Positions 33,772-42,552 are shown, counted from the stretch's first letter. The stretch: 50,357 bases of DNA from Pseudomonadota bacterium (GCA_025360865.1 JANYBG010000127.1:1-50357), one strand, 5' to 3'. The notes: a model not told the origin generated them from the letters alone. A program made the numbers and translations.

Positions 33772-34564
33772 CACGGGCGCCCGCGGCGCCCTGCGCGAGA
33801 GCCTCGCCGAGGAGCTGTACCAGGCACTCGTCCAGCGTCACACGGTCGCGCCATTGCGCTCGCGCAACCTCGACCTTGAGATCGAGGACGCGTACGCGAT
33901 CTCCCGCGGCGTCCTCGCGCGGCGCGAGCGCGCGGGGGAGCGGGTCATCGGTAAGAAGATCGGGGTCACCAGCGCCGCGGTGCAGAACATGCTCGGCGTG
34001 GACCAGCCGGACTTCGGCTTCCTCACCGACCGCATGTGGGTGCCCGAGGGTGGCACCGTGCGCATCCAGGACAGCATGATCCAGCCGCGCGCGGAGGCTG
34101 AGATCGCCCTCATCCTCAAGCACGACCTGCGCGGCCCGGGCATCACGCCCGCGGCGGTCCTCGCCGCGACTGAATCCATCGCCCCTTGCTTTGAGATCGT
34201 CGACTCACGCATCACCAACTGGGATATCCGCATCGTCGACACCGTGGCCGACAACGCCTCCTGCGGGGTATTCGTGCTCGGGGCCGCGCGCGTGGACCCG
34301 CGCGGCATCGATCTGGCGGCCCTGCAGGTGCGGGTGTGGAAGAACGAACAGCCCCTGTCGGAAGGGCTCGGCTCCGCGGTGCAGGGCTCGCCGCTGGCCT
34401 CGGTCGCCTGGCTCGCCAATACCCTCGGCGCCTACGGTGTGGAACTCAAGGCCGGCGACATCATCCTGTCAGGATCCCTGGTGCCGCTCGAGCCGGCGCG
34501 GCCCGGGGACCGCTTCCGCCTTGACCTCGAGGGCGTCGGCTCAGCGAGCATCGCCTTCGCGTAA
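33746..34564 (+). CDS. 2-hydroxypenta/hexa-2,4-dienoate hydratase (HsaE/TesE family)
   Basis: This 272-residue member of the fumarylacetoacetase/hydratase family adds water to 2-hydroxydienoates to give 4-hydroxy-2-oxoacids for the aldolase. Typical motifs are GKKIGVTSAAVQNMLGV, PRAEAEIALIL (metal-binding acids), CFEIVDSRI and DNASCGVFVLG, ending GDIILSGSLVPLEPARPGD. The ATG at 33746 lies inside the hydrolase gene (26 bp overlap) with GAGGA upstream. The 3' end overlaps the converging FadD3-like gene by 24 bp. Confidence 0.94.
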   Translation: MSSSSSRADTGARGALRESLAEELYQALVQRHTVAPLRSRNLDLEIEDAYAISRGVLARRERAGERVIGKKIGVTSAAVQNMLGVDQPDFGFLTDRMWVPEGGTVRIQDSMIQPRAEAEIALILKHDLRGPGITPAAVLAATESIAPCFEIVDSRITNWDIRIVDTVADNASCGVFVLGAARVDPRGIDLAALQVRVWKNEQPLSEGLGSAVQGSPLASVAWLANTLGAYGVELKAGDIILSGSLVPLEPARPGDRFRLDLEGVGSASIAFA

Positions 34565-36124
34565 CGCGAACTTCTGCACCTTGCCCGCGGCGTTCACCGG
34601 CAGTTGCGCCACGATCTCAAATTGACGCGGCACCTTGTAGTTCGCCATGTTCGCGCGCGACCAGACCAGCAGCTCCTCGGGACTCACGGCCTGCCCGGGA
34701 CGCAGCACCACGAAGGCCTTGCCGACCTCGCCCATGCGCTCATCCGGGACGCCGATCACGGCGATCTGGCCGATGGCGGGATGCTCGGACATCAGCCGCT
34801 CGATCTCCGCAGGGTAGCAGTTGAACCCGCCGACGATGAACACGTCCTTCATGCGGTCGGTGATGCGCAGGTAACCGCGCTCGTCCAGCACCCCGACGTC
34901 CCCGGTATGCAGCCAGCCCTCCGCGTCGATCGCCTCGGCGGTGGCCGCCGGGTCCTCGAAGTAGCCGGGCATGACGTTGTAGCCCCGCACCTGGACCTCA
35001 CCGGCCTCACCGGTAGGCACCGGGTGGCCGCGCTCATCGGCGCAGCGCACCTCGACGCCCGGGATGGGCACGCCGCAGCGCGTCGCCACCGTCTGGTCAT
35101 CGGCATCGTGCGGACACACGGTGACGACCCCGGTGGACTCGGTGAGCCCGTAGGCGGTAAGCACACTCCTGAACTTAAGCTCCCGCCGCATGCGCGTGAT
35201 CAACGCCGGCGGCACGCTGGCGGCCCCGGTCACCGCCAGGCGCAGCGAGGACAGGTCGCGCCGCGCGAGGCTCTCGTGCGCCAGCAAACTCTGGTAGATG
35301 GTCGGGGGTCCTGGCAGCACCGTTATGCGCTCCTGCTCGATGAGATCGAGCGCCCGGCCCACGTCGAAGACCGCGAGCGGGTAGAGCGTGGCCCCCTGCA
35401 GCAGGCAGGCGAGCACGCCTGCCTTGTAGCCGAAGCTGTGGAAGAACGGGTTCACCCCCAGATAGCGGTCGCCCTGGGCGAGGCCCACGACCTGCGCCCA
35501 GGTGCGGAACACGCGCACGTCCTGCTCGTGCGTGCTCAGCACGCCCTTGGGCTGTCCCGTCGTACCGGACGTGAAGAGGATATCGGCGATGTCCCCCGCG
35601 GCCACCCGCCCGTGAGCCGCCGCGGCCTGGGCCCGGGTGACCGGAGCGGCGCCGGCCAGAAAATCGTCCCACGACTGGGTCGCCGGAGCGGGGCCGGCGC
35701 CTGCGCCTGCGCCCAGCAGCAGGGTGCGCTCAAGCTGGGGGAGGGATTCACCGGCGAGCAGCCCCGGATAGCGCGTTCCGAGGAACTCATCGACCGTTAC
35801 CAGCGCGCGCGTGCCACTGCGGCGCAGGATGAAGCCGGCTTCCTTGCCCTTCAGTCGGGTATTGAGTGGCACCAGCACCCCGCCACAGCCGAGGATTCCC
35901 AAGGCTGCGACCACCCACTGCGCGCTGTTGGGCGCCCAGATGCCGACGCGGTCGACCGGCGCGATCCCGGCGGCCATGAACGCCGCGGTGGCGGCGAGGG
36001 CCTGCTCCTGCAGTTGGCGGAAAGTCAGTCGCTGGGGGCCATCGATGATGGCGAACGCGTCGCCGAAGCGGTGCGCGGCGCGCGCCAACACGCGCGGTAT
36101 CGTCGGGGGTATCTCCTCATGCAT
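34541..36124 (-). CDS. Acyl-CoA synthetase, FadD3-like (HIP-CoA ligase candidate)
   Basis: This 527-residue AMP-forming ligase is complete: P-loop FTSGTTGQPKGV, VNPFFHSFGYKAG, YGLTESTG, the GWLHTGDVG hinge, FIVGGFNCYPAEIE and the C-terminal NAAGKVQK lysine. It resembles FadD3, which activates 3aalpha-H-4alpha(3'-propanoate)-7abeta-methylhexahydro-1,5-indanedione (HIP) and so starts C/D-ring degradation. Placement next to hsaD/hsaE homologues supports this, but other small-acid ligases share these motifs. It converges with the hydratase gene (24 bp overlap) and diverges from an SDR gene across only 37 bp, which holds an inverted repeat TTGA-N5-TCAA (36128-36140). Confidence 0.87.
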   Translation of the reverse strand: MHEEIPPTIPRVLARAAHRFGDAFAIIDGPQRLTFRQLQEQALAATAAFMAAGIAPVDRVGIWAPNSAQWVVAALGILGCGGVLVPLNTRLKGKEAGFILRRSGTRALVTVDEFLGTRYPGLLAGESLPQLERTLLLGAGAGAGPAPATQSWDDFLAGAAPVTRAQAAAAHGRVAAGDIADILFTSGTTGQPKGVLSTHEQDVRVFRTWAQVVGLAQGDRYLGVNPFFHSFGYKAGVLACLLQGATLYPLAVFDVGRALDLIEQERITVLPGPPTIYQSLLAHESLARRDLSSLRLAVTGAASVPPALITRMRRELKFRSVLTAYGLTESTGVVTVCPHDADDQTVATRCGVPIPGVEVRCADERGHPVPTGEAGEVQVRGYNVMPGYFEDPAATAEAIDAEGWLHTGDVGVLDERGYLRITDRMKDVFIVGGFNCYPAEIERLMSEHPAIGQIAVIGVPDERMGEVGKAFVVLRPGQAVSPEELLVWSRANMANYKVPRQFEIVAQLPVNAAGKVQKFALREGDAR

Positions 36125-36161
36125 CGCTTGAAAATATCAAACCAGCCCGTACGATGCGAGA

Positions 36162-36953
36162 ATGATGAAAGCCACGGCTGAGATCCGCCTTCCGGGGGCC
36201 GTGGTACTGGTGACCGGCGGCGCGCGCGGCATCGGCGCGGGCATCGCCACCGGTTTCCTGACCGCGGGCGCGCAGGTGATCGTCTGCGGGCGCACCGCGC
36301 CTGAGCCGGCGAGGCTGCCCGAGGGCGGGGGCCGGCGCGCCGAATTCATCGTCTGCGACGTGCGCGAGGCGCAGGCCGTCACGGGCATGTACGCGCAAAT
36401 CGCCGCGAAACACGGACGGCTCGATGTGCTGGTGAACAACGCCGGCGGCACCCCGCCCGGGGAGCTCGCGGCCGCCCCGGCGCGGCTGATCGAGCGCATC
36501 ATCCAGCTGAACCTGCTCGCGCCGCTGCTGTGTTCGCAGGGGGCCCACGCGATCATGCAGCCCCAGGCCGAGGGCGGTTGCATCATCAACATCGGTAGCG
36601 TCGCCGGCGACCGCCCGGCGCCAAGCACCGTCGCGTACGGGGCCGCCAAGGCGGGTTTGCTGCACGCGACGCGGAGCCTGGCGATGGAATGGGGGCCGAA
36701 AGTGCGCGTCAACGGGATCATCACCGGCTTCGTCGCCACTGAGAACGCGGCCGAGCACTACGGTGGGGAAGAGGGTATCAAGCGCATCAGCGACATGTTC
36801 CCCCTCAAGCGGCTGGCGGATCCGGCCGATGTGGCTGACGCGTGCCTGTATCTGGCCTCGCCCCTGGCCCGCTACGTGAGCGGGGCGCTGCTCGCGGTGC
36901 ACGGTGGCGGCGAATGGCCGCTGTTCCTGCACCTGGCGAGGTCGGCGCTGTGA
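36162..36953 (+). CDS. SDR-family oxidoreductase
   Basis: This 263-residue classical SDR has VTGGARGIGAG, NNAGG, and catalytic Ser and YGAAK in NIGSVAG...AYGAAKAG. The C-terminal tail is atypical: VSGALLAVHGGGEWPLFLHL rather than VDGG. It starts at the first of two tandem ATGs. It is divergently paired with the FadD3-like ligase gene and overlaps the next SDR by 4 bp (GTGA). In actinobacteria an SDR (IpdF) works on HIP-CoA beside fadD3, so a CD-ring keto/hydroxy step is a reasonable guess only. Confidence 0.88.
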   Translation: MMKATAEIRLPGAVVLVTGGARGIGAGIATGFLTAGAQVIVCGRTAPEPARLPEGGGRRAEFIVCDVREAQAVTGMYAQIAAKHGRLDVLVNNAGGTPPGELAAAPARLIERIIQLNLLAPLLCSQGAHAIMQPQAEGGCIINIGSVAGDRPAPSTVAYGAAKAGLLHATRSLAMEWGPKVRVNGIITGFVATENAAEHYGGEEGIKRISDMFPLKRLADPADVADACLYLASPLARYVSGALLAVHGGGEWPLFLHLARSAL

Positions 36954-37828
36954 GCGCGGCCGGCCCGAAGGTCGCCCTCGTCACCGGCGCCAGTCGCGGG
37001 GCCGGCAAGGGCATCGCGCTCGCGCTGGGCGCCGCGGGCATGACCGTCTACGTGACCGGGCGTTCCAGCGCGAAAAGTCTCGGGCGGCTGCGCGACGTGG
37101 AGCTGCCGGGCACGGTGCTGGAGACCGCGGCGCAGGTTAAGGAGCTGGGCGGCCGGGGAGTGGCCGTTGCCTGCGACCATCACGATGATGCCGCCGTCGA
37201 GAAGTTACTGCGCCGCGTGGCCGAGGAGTCAGGCCGCCTGGACATCCTGGTCAATAACGCCGCGAGCATCCATGACGCGCTGATCGACGCGGGTGGTTTC
37301 TGGGAAAAGCCGCTGGCCCTGGTCGACATTCTCGACGTGGGGCTGCGGTCGGCCTACGTCGCCAGCTACTTCGCGGCTCCCATGATGGTGGCCGCCCGCG
37401 CGGGGCTCATCGCCTTCACCTCCTCGTTCGGTTCCAGCTGCTACATGCATGGGCCCGCCTACGGCGCCCAGAAGGTCGGCCTCGACAAGTTCGCCGCCGA
37501 TATGGCCGTCGACCTGCGGCCCCACAACGTCGCCGCCGTCTCCTTGTGGCTCGGCCCCCAGCTGACCGAGCGCACAGCGGCCGCCGGCCGCAACCGCCCG
37601 GACCAGTACGCGGCCTTCCTGCGCACGGGCGAGACCCCCGGGTTCAACGGGCGCATCATCCACGCGCTGGCGAGCGATCCGGGCCTCATGGCTCTCAGCG
37701 GGCAGACGCTGATCTCAGCGGAGGTGGCGCAACGCTATGGCATCACCGAGGAGGGTGGACGTGTACCGCCCTCGTACCGGGAGATGCTGGGCGCGCCGCG
37801 CGTGCCACACCCGGCCAAGGTGATGTGA
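36950..37828 (+). CDS. SDR-family oxidoreductase (long DHRS1-like form)
   Basis: This 292-residue SDR is longer than the classical type. It has VTGASRGAGKG, NNAA, and YGAQK following FTSSFGSSCYMHGPA. There is an insertion after the second strand (SSAKSLGRLRDVELPGT) and an extended C-terminus ending VPPSYREMLG, both as in DHRS1-like SDRs. The GTG at 36950 overlaps the previous stop by 4 bp, so the two SDRs are co-translated. The flavin reductase gene follows 25 bp later. The substrate is unknown. Confidence 0.88.
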   Translation: MSAAGPKVALVTGASRGAGKGIALALGAAGMTVYVTGRSSAKSLGRLRDVELPGTVLETAAQVKELGGRGVAVACDHHDDAAVEKLLRRVAEESGRLDILVNNAASIHDALIDAGGFWEKPLALVDILDVGLRSAYVASYFAAPMMVAARAGLIAFTSSFGSSCYMHGPAYGAQKVGLDKFAADMAVDLRPHNVAAVSLWLGPQLTERTAAAGRNRPDQYAAFLRTGETPGFNGRIIHALASDPGLMALSGQTLISAEVAQRYGITEEGGRVPPSYREMLGAPRVPHPAKVM

Positions 37829-37853
37829 GAACCAAAGAACGCATGGGAGCGGC

Positions 37854-38390
37854 TTGAGCAACTCATTCACCCAGCGACAGCTGCGCGACGCGTTCGGCGA
37901 GTTCGCCACCGGGGTCACCGTCGTGACCGCGGTGCGTCCCGATGGCGAGCCGGTGGGCGTCACCGCCAATTCCTTCAGTTCCGTTTCCCTCGAGCCGCCA
38001 CTCTTGCTGTGGTGTCTCGCGAACAGCAGCAGTGGCGTCGCCGCCTTCGCCCCGGGAGCGCACTTCGCCGTGCACGTGCTCGCGCGCGAGCAGCGTGACC
38101 TCGCGCTGCACTTCGCCAGGCGCACCGCCGACAAGTTCGAGGTGGACCTGCACTGGCGCGCGAATCCACAACCGCCGCAGCTGGATGGCGCGCTGTGCCG
38201 CTTCGACTGCCGGGTGCACGCGCTCCACCCAGGCGGTGACCACCTGGTCGTCATCGGCGAGGTACTCGCCCTGACTCGCGGGGCGGGCCACCCGCTGGCC
38301 TTTCACGCCGGCCACTTTGGCCACTTCAGCGCCGATCGCGGCTCGCCGAAACTGGACGTCTGGGACGGCGCGAATGACGGCTGGTTCTAG
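37854..38390 (+). CDS. Flavin reductase, HsaB-like
   Basis: This 178-residue protein is a flavin-reductase-domain (FMN-binding split barrel) protein. It has RDAFGEFATGVTVVTA, the flavin segment GVTANSFSSVSLEPPLLLWCL, HFAVHVLAREQRDLA and the C-terminal HAGHFG. HsaB-type reductases supply reduced flavin to HsaA from NADH. The start is a TTG at 37854 with GGGAG 4 bp upstream. It is separated from the hsaA homologue by about 5 kb but remains in the same island, and its stop is 9 bp from a converging reductase gene. Confidence 0.9.
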   Translation: MSNSFTQRQLRDAFGEFATGVTVVTAVRPDGEPVGVTANSFSSVSLEPPLLLWCLANSSSGVAAFAPGAHFAVHVLAREQRDLALHFARRTADKFEVDLHWRANPQPPQLDGALCRFDCRVHALHPGGDHLVVIGEVLALTRGAGHPLAFHAGHFGHFSADRGSPKLDVWDGANDGWF

Positions 38391-38399
38391 GCGCGTGGG

Positions 38400-39488
38400 C
38401 TAGCGGGCGTGGCGCGGATAGCTGGTGTAGCCGTCGGCGCCGGGCGTGTACAGGGTCTTGCGATCGAACGGGGCCAGTGGCCATCCCCCTTCGAACCGCT
38501 CCACCAGGTCCGGGTTGGCGATGAAGGCGCGCGCGAAGGAGACGGCCGCGGCCGCGCCCCCGGCCACCGCGGCGTTGCCTGAGGCGAAATCGAAGCCGTC
38601 GTTGAGGACCCGCGGGCCGGCGAAGCAGGCCTGCGCGAGCGCGAAGGCATCGAGCGTCGCGTCCGGGGAGCGGATGACGTGGAGGTAGGCGAGATTCAGC
38701 GGCGCCACGGTGCGCAGCAGCGCCTCGTAGGTCTCGACCGGATTCTCGTCCCGCAGATCGTTGAAGGGATTGCCGGGACAGATGCGCAGCCCAACCTGCC
38801 CGGCGCCCCACACCTCGCTGAGCGCCTCGAGCACCTCGACGACGAAACGCAGCCGGTGGGTGAGCGCGCCGCCGTAGGCATCCATGCGGTGATTGGTGCC
38901 GGTGGAGAGGAACTGCATCGGCAGGTAGCCGGAGGCGGCGTGCAGCTCCACGCCATCGAAGCCTGCCAGCTGCGCGGCCCTACCGGACTGCGCGTACTCG
39001 CCGATGGTCGCCCTGATGCCCTCGATCGACAGCTCCTCGGGGGTGTCGAACTCCACCAGGCCCGCGGTATCGGTGAACATGCGTCCGCTGGCGCGCAGCA
39101 CCGAAGGGGCGACGGTGCGCGCATCGGCGTCCTTGTTGTGATGGCTGGCGATGCGTCCGCAATGCATCATCTGCAGGACGATGGTGCCGCCGCGGGCGTG
39201 CACCGCATCCGTCACCCGGCGCCAGCCGGCGAGCTGCTCCCGGGTATACAGGCCGGGGGTGCGCGCATAGCCTTTGCCGTGCCGGCTCGGCTGCGTCCCT
39301 TCCGTGATGATCATGCCCGCGTCCGCGCGCGCGGCGTAGTAATCGACGGACAGTTCGCCCGGCACGTCGCCCGGTCCGGCGCGGTTGCGGGTCATGGGTG
39401 CCATCACGATGCGGTTGCGCAGCGCGAGGCCGCCGAGCTGGACGGGCGCCAGCAGCGGTGTCGCGGTCAAGGTCGCCTCAGCGGACAC
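38400..39488 (-). CDS. NADH:flavin oxidoreductase, Old Yellow Enzyme family
   Basis: This 362-residue TIM-barrel FMN reductase begins LLAPVQLGGLALRNRIVMAPMTRNRA, typical of OYE enzymes. It has MMHCGRIA and the active-site segment ELHAASGYLPMQFLSTGTNHRMDAYGG. The substrate-binding pair normally HxxN or HxxH reads H183-x-x-S186. OYEs reduce activated alkenes such as enones; BaiCD/BaiH relatives reduce steroid enones but are much longer. The start is GTG 39488 (11 bp overlap with the upstream SnoaL-like gene); TTG 39470, with GAGG 5 bp upstream, is a good alternative. It is last in a four-gene leftward operon. Confidence 0.87.
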   Translation of the reverse strand: MSAEATLTATPLLAPVQLGGLALRNRIVMAPMTRNRAGPGDVPGELSVDYYAARADAGMIITEGTQPSRHGKGYARTPGLYTREQLAGWRRVTDAVHARGGTIVLQMMHCGRIASHHNKDADARTVAPSVLRASGRMFTDTAGLVEFDTPEELSIEGIRATIGEYAQSGRAAQLAGFDGVELHAASGYLPMQFLSTGTNHRMDAYGGALTHRLRFVVEVLEALSEVWGAGQVGLRICPGNPFNDLRDENPVETYEALLRTVAPLNLAYLHVIRSPDATLDAFALAQACFAGPRVLNDGFDFASGNAAVAGGAAAAVSFARAFIANPDLVERFEGGWPLAPFDRKTLYTPGADGYTSYPRHAR

Positions 39489-40191
39489 GGACCTTCGGAT
39501 CCGGCGCGCCGCGACGCATGGTATTGAGGAACTCACCCAGCGGGGCGGGGGCTGCGACCTCGGGCTCCCCGGCCGGCCGCTTGGCCCAGAAGCTCTTCCA
39601 CGACGGCCACAGCTCATGCCAGCCGCCCTCGTACGGCTCGCGTCCCGGCCAGCGCATCTTCCTCGCGCCCGTGGGCGGGTGATTGAGGTCGGTGGCGTAC
39701 CAGTAGCACGGCAGGCGGCGGCGGAAATACCAGCGTCCGGCGATGCGCTCGTAATCATCCCAGTAGAGCATCTGCATGATCACCCAGGCAGCTCCGGTCT
39801 CATGCTCGTTCTTGGAATAGACAACCCCGTGGGCGTGGTCCGCGTCGGTGAATTCGATGACGTGGCCGCCGATGTGGTGCGAGGTGCCGGTGAACTGGTC
39901 GCGGAGCATCGTATCCACCCAGGCCTTCAGGTGCGCGCGGCCGATGCGCTCGCGGCCTACGCGGATGTCATGGGCGAAGAGGTTCACATGCGCATCGACG
40001 TCGCGCATGTCGAGTGAAAGCGAGTACTTCGCCACCAGCATGCGGATCTCCTCGGTGGACTCGAGGCGGTCGACCCGCGCGGCGAGCGCGGCGGGGGCGC
40101 GTTCCGGGCCGGTGAGCGTGGCGCTCTTGGCGCTGCTGGCGGGGCGCTTGCGCGCCTGCGGCGATGGCGTCTTCCTAGGGGGCGGGGACAT
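39478..40191 (-). CDS. SnoaL/NTF2-like protein
   Basis: This 237-residue protein has a disordered basic N-terminus (about 1-38), a SnoaL-like domain (about 40-165) and a C-terminal Trp/Pro-rich tail. It keeps Y56 and D61 (KYSLSLD) and H105/H106 (SHHIGGH), matching the Tyr, Asp and His positions of BaiE. At the Asp106 position it has N128 (YSKNEH). It may be a dehydratase, an isomerase or a binding protein. The ATG at 40191 follows GGAG and overlaps the preceding SDR end by 17 bp; its own stop overlaps the OYE start. Confidence 0.78.
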   Translation of the reverse strand: MSPPPRKTPSPQARKRPASSAKSATLTGPERAPAALAARVDRLESTEEIRMLVAKYSLSLDMRDVDAHVNLFAHDIRVGRERIGRAHLKAWVDTMLRDQFTGTSHHIGGHVIEFTDADHAHGVVYSKNEHETGAAWVIMQMLYWDDYERIAGRWYFRRRLPCYWYATDLNHPPTGARKMRWPGREPYEGGWHELWPSWKSFWAKRPAGEPEVAAPAPLGEFLNTMRRGAPDPKVRVR

Positions 40192-40942
40192 AGAGCTCCA
40201 CGGCCTTGCCACCATCGACTGAGATGCACGTGCCGGTCAGGTAGGACGCCTGATCAGAGGCCAGGAAGAGGGCGAGGGCCGCGACCTCGGCCGGTTCGCC
40301 GAAGCGGCGCATCGGCACCTGGGCCGCGATCTTCTGGCCCCAGGGGGCGGTCGGGCCTGCGAACGCGGCAAGCGTAGCGGGGGTGTTGCTGACCCCGGGC
40401 GCGATGACGTTCGCGCGCACGTTGTGTGGGCCGCCTTCCGTGGCGGTCTGGCGCGTGAAGTGGATCAGCGCGGCCTTGGCCGAGCCGTAGGCGGACATGC
40501 CGGTCATGGCGAGCAGCCCGCTCACGGATGCGATGTTGATGATCGAGCCGCCGCGCCGCGGGATCATCGCCGCGAGCGCCGCCTTGGTCGCGACGAAGGC
40601 GGCGTCCACGTTCACCTGGAAATCCCTGCGGAAGCTGGCGACATCCATCGCGGAGATCGCGCATAGGTCACCGACGGGGCGTTGTTCACGAGGATGTCCA
40701 GGCCCTGGCCGGTGGCGACCCGCGTGACGAAGGCGGCCAGGCGCTCGAAGTCGGCGACATCCAGCGCTTCCGCCGTGACGGTGCCGCCCGCGGCGCGCAG
40801 CCGCGCGGCCAGGCCTCGGGCGGGCCGGCCGTCCGGGCACACAGGGCCAGGTGCGCGCCTTCGCGCGCGAAGCGTTCGGCGATCGCGGCCCAATCCCCTG
40901 ACTCGCCCCGGTGATGAGCGCGACCTTGCCCTCAAGTCTCAT
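40175..40942 (-). pseudogene. SDR-family oxidoreductase broken by multiple frameshifts
   Basis: The start (MRLEGKVALITGASQGIG) and the second half (from about SAMDVASFRRDFQVNVDAAF, with YGSAK, NVIAPGVSNTP and SVDGG) are good classical SDR sequence in one frame. Between them (about 40888 down to 40655) that frame is nonsense. The expected SDR continues first in a second frame (AIAERFAREGAHLALCART) and then in a third (ARLRAAGGTVTAEALDVADFERL, GLDILVNNA), before returning to frame one. At least three single-base losses are needed. No in-frame stop arises. Either the assembly is poor here or the gene is decayed. It lies 3 bp after the LLM gene. Confidence 0.82.
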
Positions 40943-40945
40943 GCC

Positions 40946-41812
40946 CTAGGTCCGGCTGATCACGGTATCGCCGAAGCGACGCAGGCCATCCAGCTGGGCT
41001 TCGATCAGGGTCGAAGGATCAAAGCCCCACGGGGCGACGCAGGCATCGGTGACACCGAGCTCCCCGAGGCGCCTGAATTCCGCGGGCGACTGCGCGGCGA
41101 CATCGAAGCCGTGAACCTCGAAATCCTCGCGACCGTCAGTGCCGTACTCCCTGCGCAGTTCGCGCAACTGGGCGAGCAGCGACTTCAGGGTCTCGAAGTC
41201 GGTGTTGGCGCCGACCCAGCCATCGCCCAGGCGCGCCGCGCGCTTGAGCGCGGGTTTCGAGTGGCCGCCGATGATGATCGGGACGGGGCGGCTGGGCACC
41301 GGGAACATCTTCATGGGCCCGAAGTCGTAGTTCTCGCTGTGGTACTCGAAGTACTCCCCGCTCATGGCGCCGCGGATGATCGCGATGCATTCGTCCATGA
41401 GCTTGCCGCGCTTGGCGAAGTCGACGTTGTTGTAGCTGAAGTCCTCTTTCCAGGGGCTCAGGCCCGCGCCCAGCAGGATGCGCTCGCCGCTGAGCACGGC
41501 CAGCGAGGAGAGCGCCTTGGCCAGCACCAGCGGCTGGCGGGTGGGCACCTTCAGGACGCTGGGGTAGAAGCGGATCTTCTTCGTGACCGCGGCCATCCAG
41601 CTCATCGAGACGATCGGCTCGATGAAGGGCATCGCCTCGATGTAGCCGCGGATCACTTGGGTGTCGGTGTAGGGGTACTCCGAGTCGGTGTGCTTGGGAA
41701 AGAAGAAGCTGTCCGGCATGCCGATCGAGCTGAAGCCGCTTTCCTCGGCGACCTGGGCGATCCTTTGGAAGTCTGGATACCGGGCGAAGCCCAGCTGCAG
41801 GGTGAAGCGCAT
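40946..41812 (-). CDS. LLM-class (luciferase-like) flavin oxidoreductase
   Basis: This 288-residue TIM-barrel protein of the luciferase-like monooxygenase superfamily begins FTLQLGFARYPDFQRIAQVAEESGFSSIGMPD. It carries GLSPWKEDFSYNNVDFAKRGKLMDE and PVPIIIGGHSKPALKRAARLGDGW, common to F420- or FMN-dependent members. Cofactor choice cannot be decided here; F420 would be less usual in Pseudomonadota. ATG 41812 follows GGAG. It is first in the leftward operon with SDR, SnoaL-like and OYE genes, suggesting one multi-step conversion of a keto or enone substrate. Confidence 0.9.
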   Translation of the reverse strand: MRFTLQLGFARYPDFQRIAQVAEESGFSSIGMPDSFFFPKHTDSEYPYTDTQVIRGYIEAMPFIEPIVSMSWMAAVTKKIRFYPSVLKVPTRQPLVLAKALSSLAVLSGERILLGAGLSPWKEDFSYNNVDFAKRGKLMDECIAIIRGAMSGEYFEYHSENYDFGPMKMFPVPSRPVPIIIGGHSKPALKRAARLGDGWVGANTDFETLKSLLAQLRELRREYGTDGREDFEVHGFDVAAQSPAEFRRLGELGVTDACVAPWGFDPSTLIEAQLDGLRRFGDTVISRT

Positions 41813-41932
41813 GCGAGTCTCCGCGTTGCTACCGGGAGTTAATACTACAGGGGGCGGGCAGCCGTCCTACCCCGCTTTGGGTACCATCCCCGGGCGGCCC
41901 TGGAGCGCGGGAGGGTGCCATGTCAGGGCGAG

Positions 41933-41959
41933 GGAATAAACGCATCGCGCGCGCGGTCT
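41933..41959 (+). promoter_or_regulatory. ECF-type promoter GGAATAA-N15-GGTCT before the sigma factor gene
   Basis: GGAATAA (41933-41939) and GGTCT (41955-41959) are separated by 15 bp, 54 bp before the sigma factor ATG. An identical pair with identical spacing precedes the metallophosphoesterase gene. This indicates that the ECF sigma factor recognises both and activates its own operon. Confidence 0.7.
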
Positions 41960-42012
41960 CCCATCGCAGCTGGGGCGGTTGCGCGCCATGAGGCGGGGAC
42001 GCGGTCGCATCC

Positions 42013-42552
42013 ATGGGTGACAGACGAAGCGGATTCGAGGCGCAGGTGCTGCCGCACCTGGATGCCGCTTACCGGTATGCGCGCTGGCTGTGCGGATCAC
42101 CCAGTGACGCGGACGATGTGGTGCAGGAGGCCGTGCTGCGCGCCTTTCGCGGGTTCGACGGCCTGCGCGGTGATGCGAAGGCGTGGCTGCTGACGATCGT
42201 GAGGAACTGCCACGCCACCGCGCTCAGTCAGCGCCAGCGACGCGGGTTCGTGCCGCTTCCCGATGAGCACGATCCGGAGGACGGCGAGGCGATGATCGCC
42301 ACGGCACCGGGGCCTGAAGCCCTTGCGATCAGCCTGGACCAGGCCCGAGATCTCGGGCGCCTGCTGGCTGGCCTTCCGGAGCGGCAGCGCGAGGTGCTGG
42401 TGCTCAGGGAGATCGAGGACCTCGACTATCGCGATATCGCGCGGATCACGAATGTCCCGATTGGCACGGTGATGTCGCGACTGGCCCGCGCGCGGGCGGC
42501 ACTCAAGGCCCGCTGGGCCGGCGCCGAAGGAGACCCGAAAGATGTGTCCTGA
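42013..42552 (+). CDS. ECF-family RNA polymerase sigma factor
   Basis: This 179-residue sigma factor has region 2 (about 10-80: AAYRYARWLCGSPSDADDVVQEAVLRAFRGF and KAWLLTIVRN) and region 4 (about 118-165: LAGLPERQREVLVLREIEDLDYRDIARITNVPIGTVMSRLARAR), with no region 3. It overlaps the anti-sigma gene by 11 bp, the usual pairing. Its own promoter carries the GGAATAA-N15-GGTCT element shared with the metallophosphoesterase gene. The inducing signal is not known; the cupredoxin in the module hints at copper, redox or envelope conditions. Confidence 0.95.
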   Translation: MGDRRSGFEAQVLPHLDAAYRYARWLCGSPSDADDVVQEAVLRAFRGFDGLRGDAKAWLLTIVRNCHATALSQRQRRGFVPLPDEHDPEDGEAMIATAPGPEALAISLDQARDLGRLLAGLPERQREVLVLREIEDLDYRDIARITNVPIGTVMSRLARARAALKARWAGAEGDPKDVS

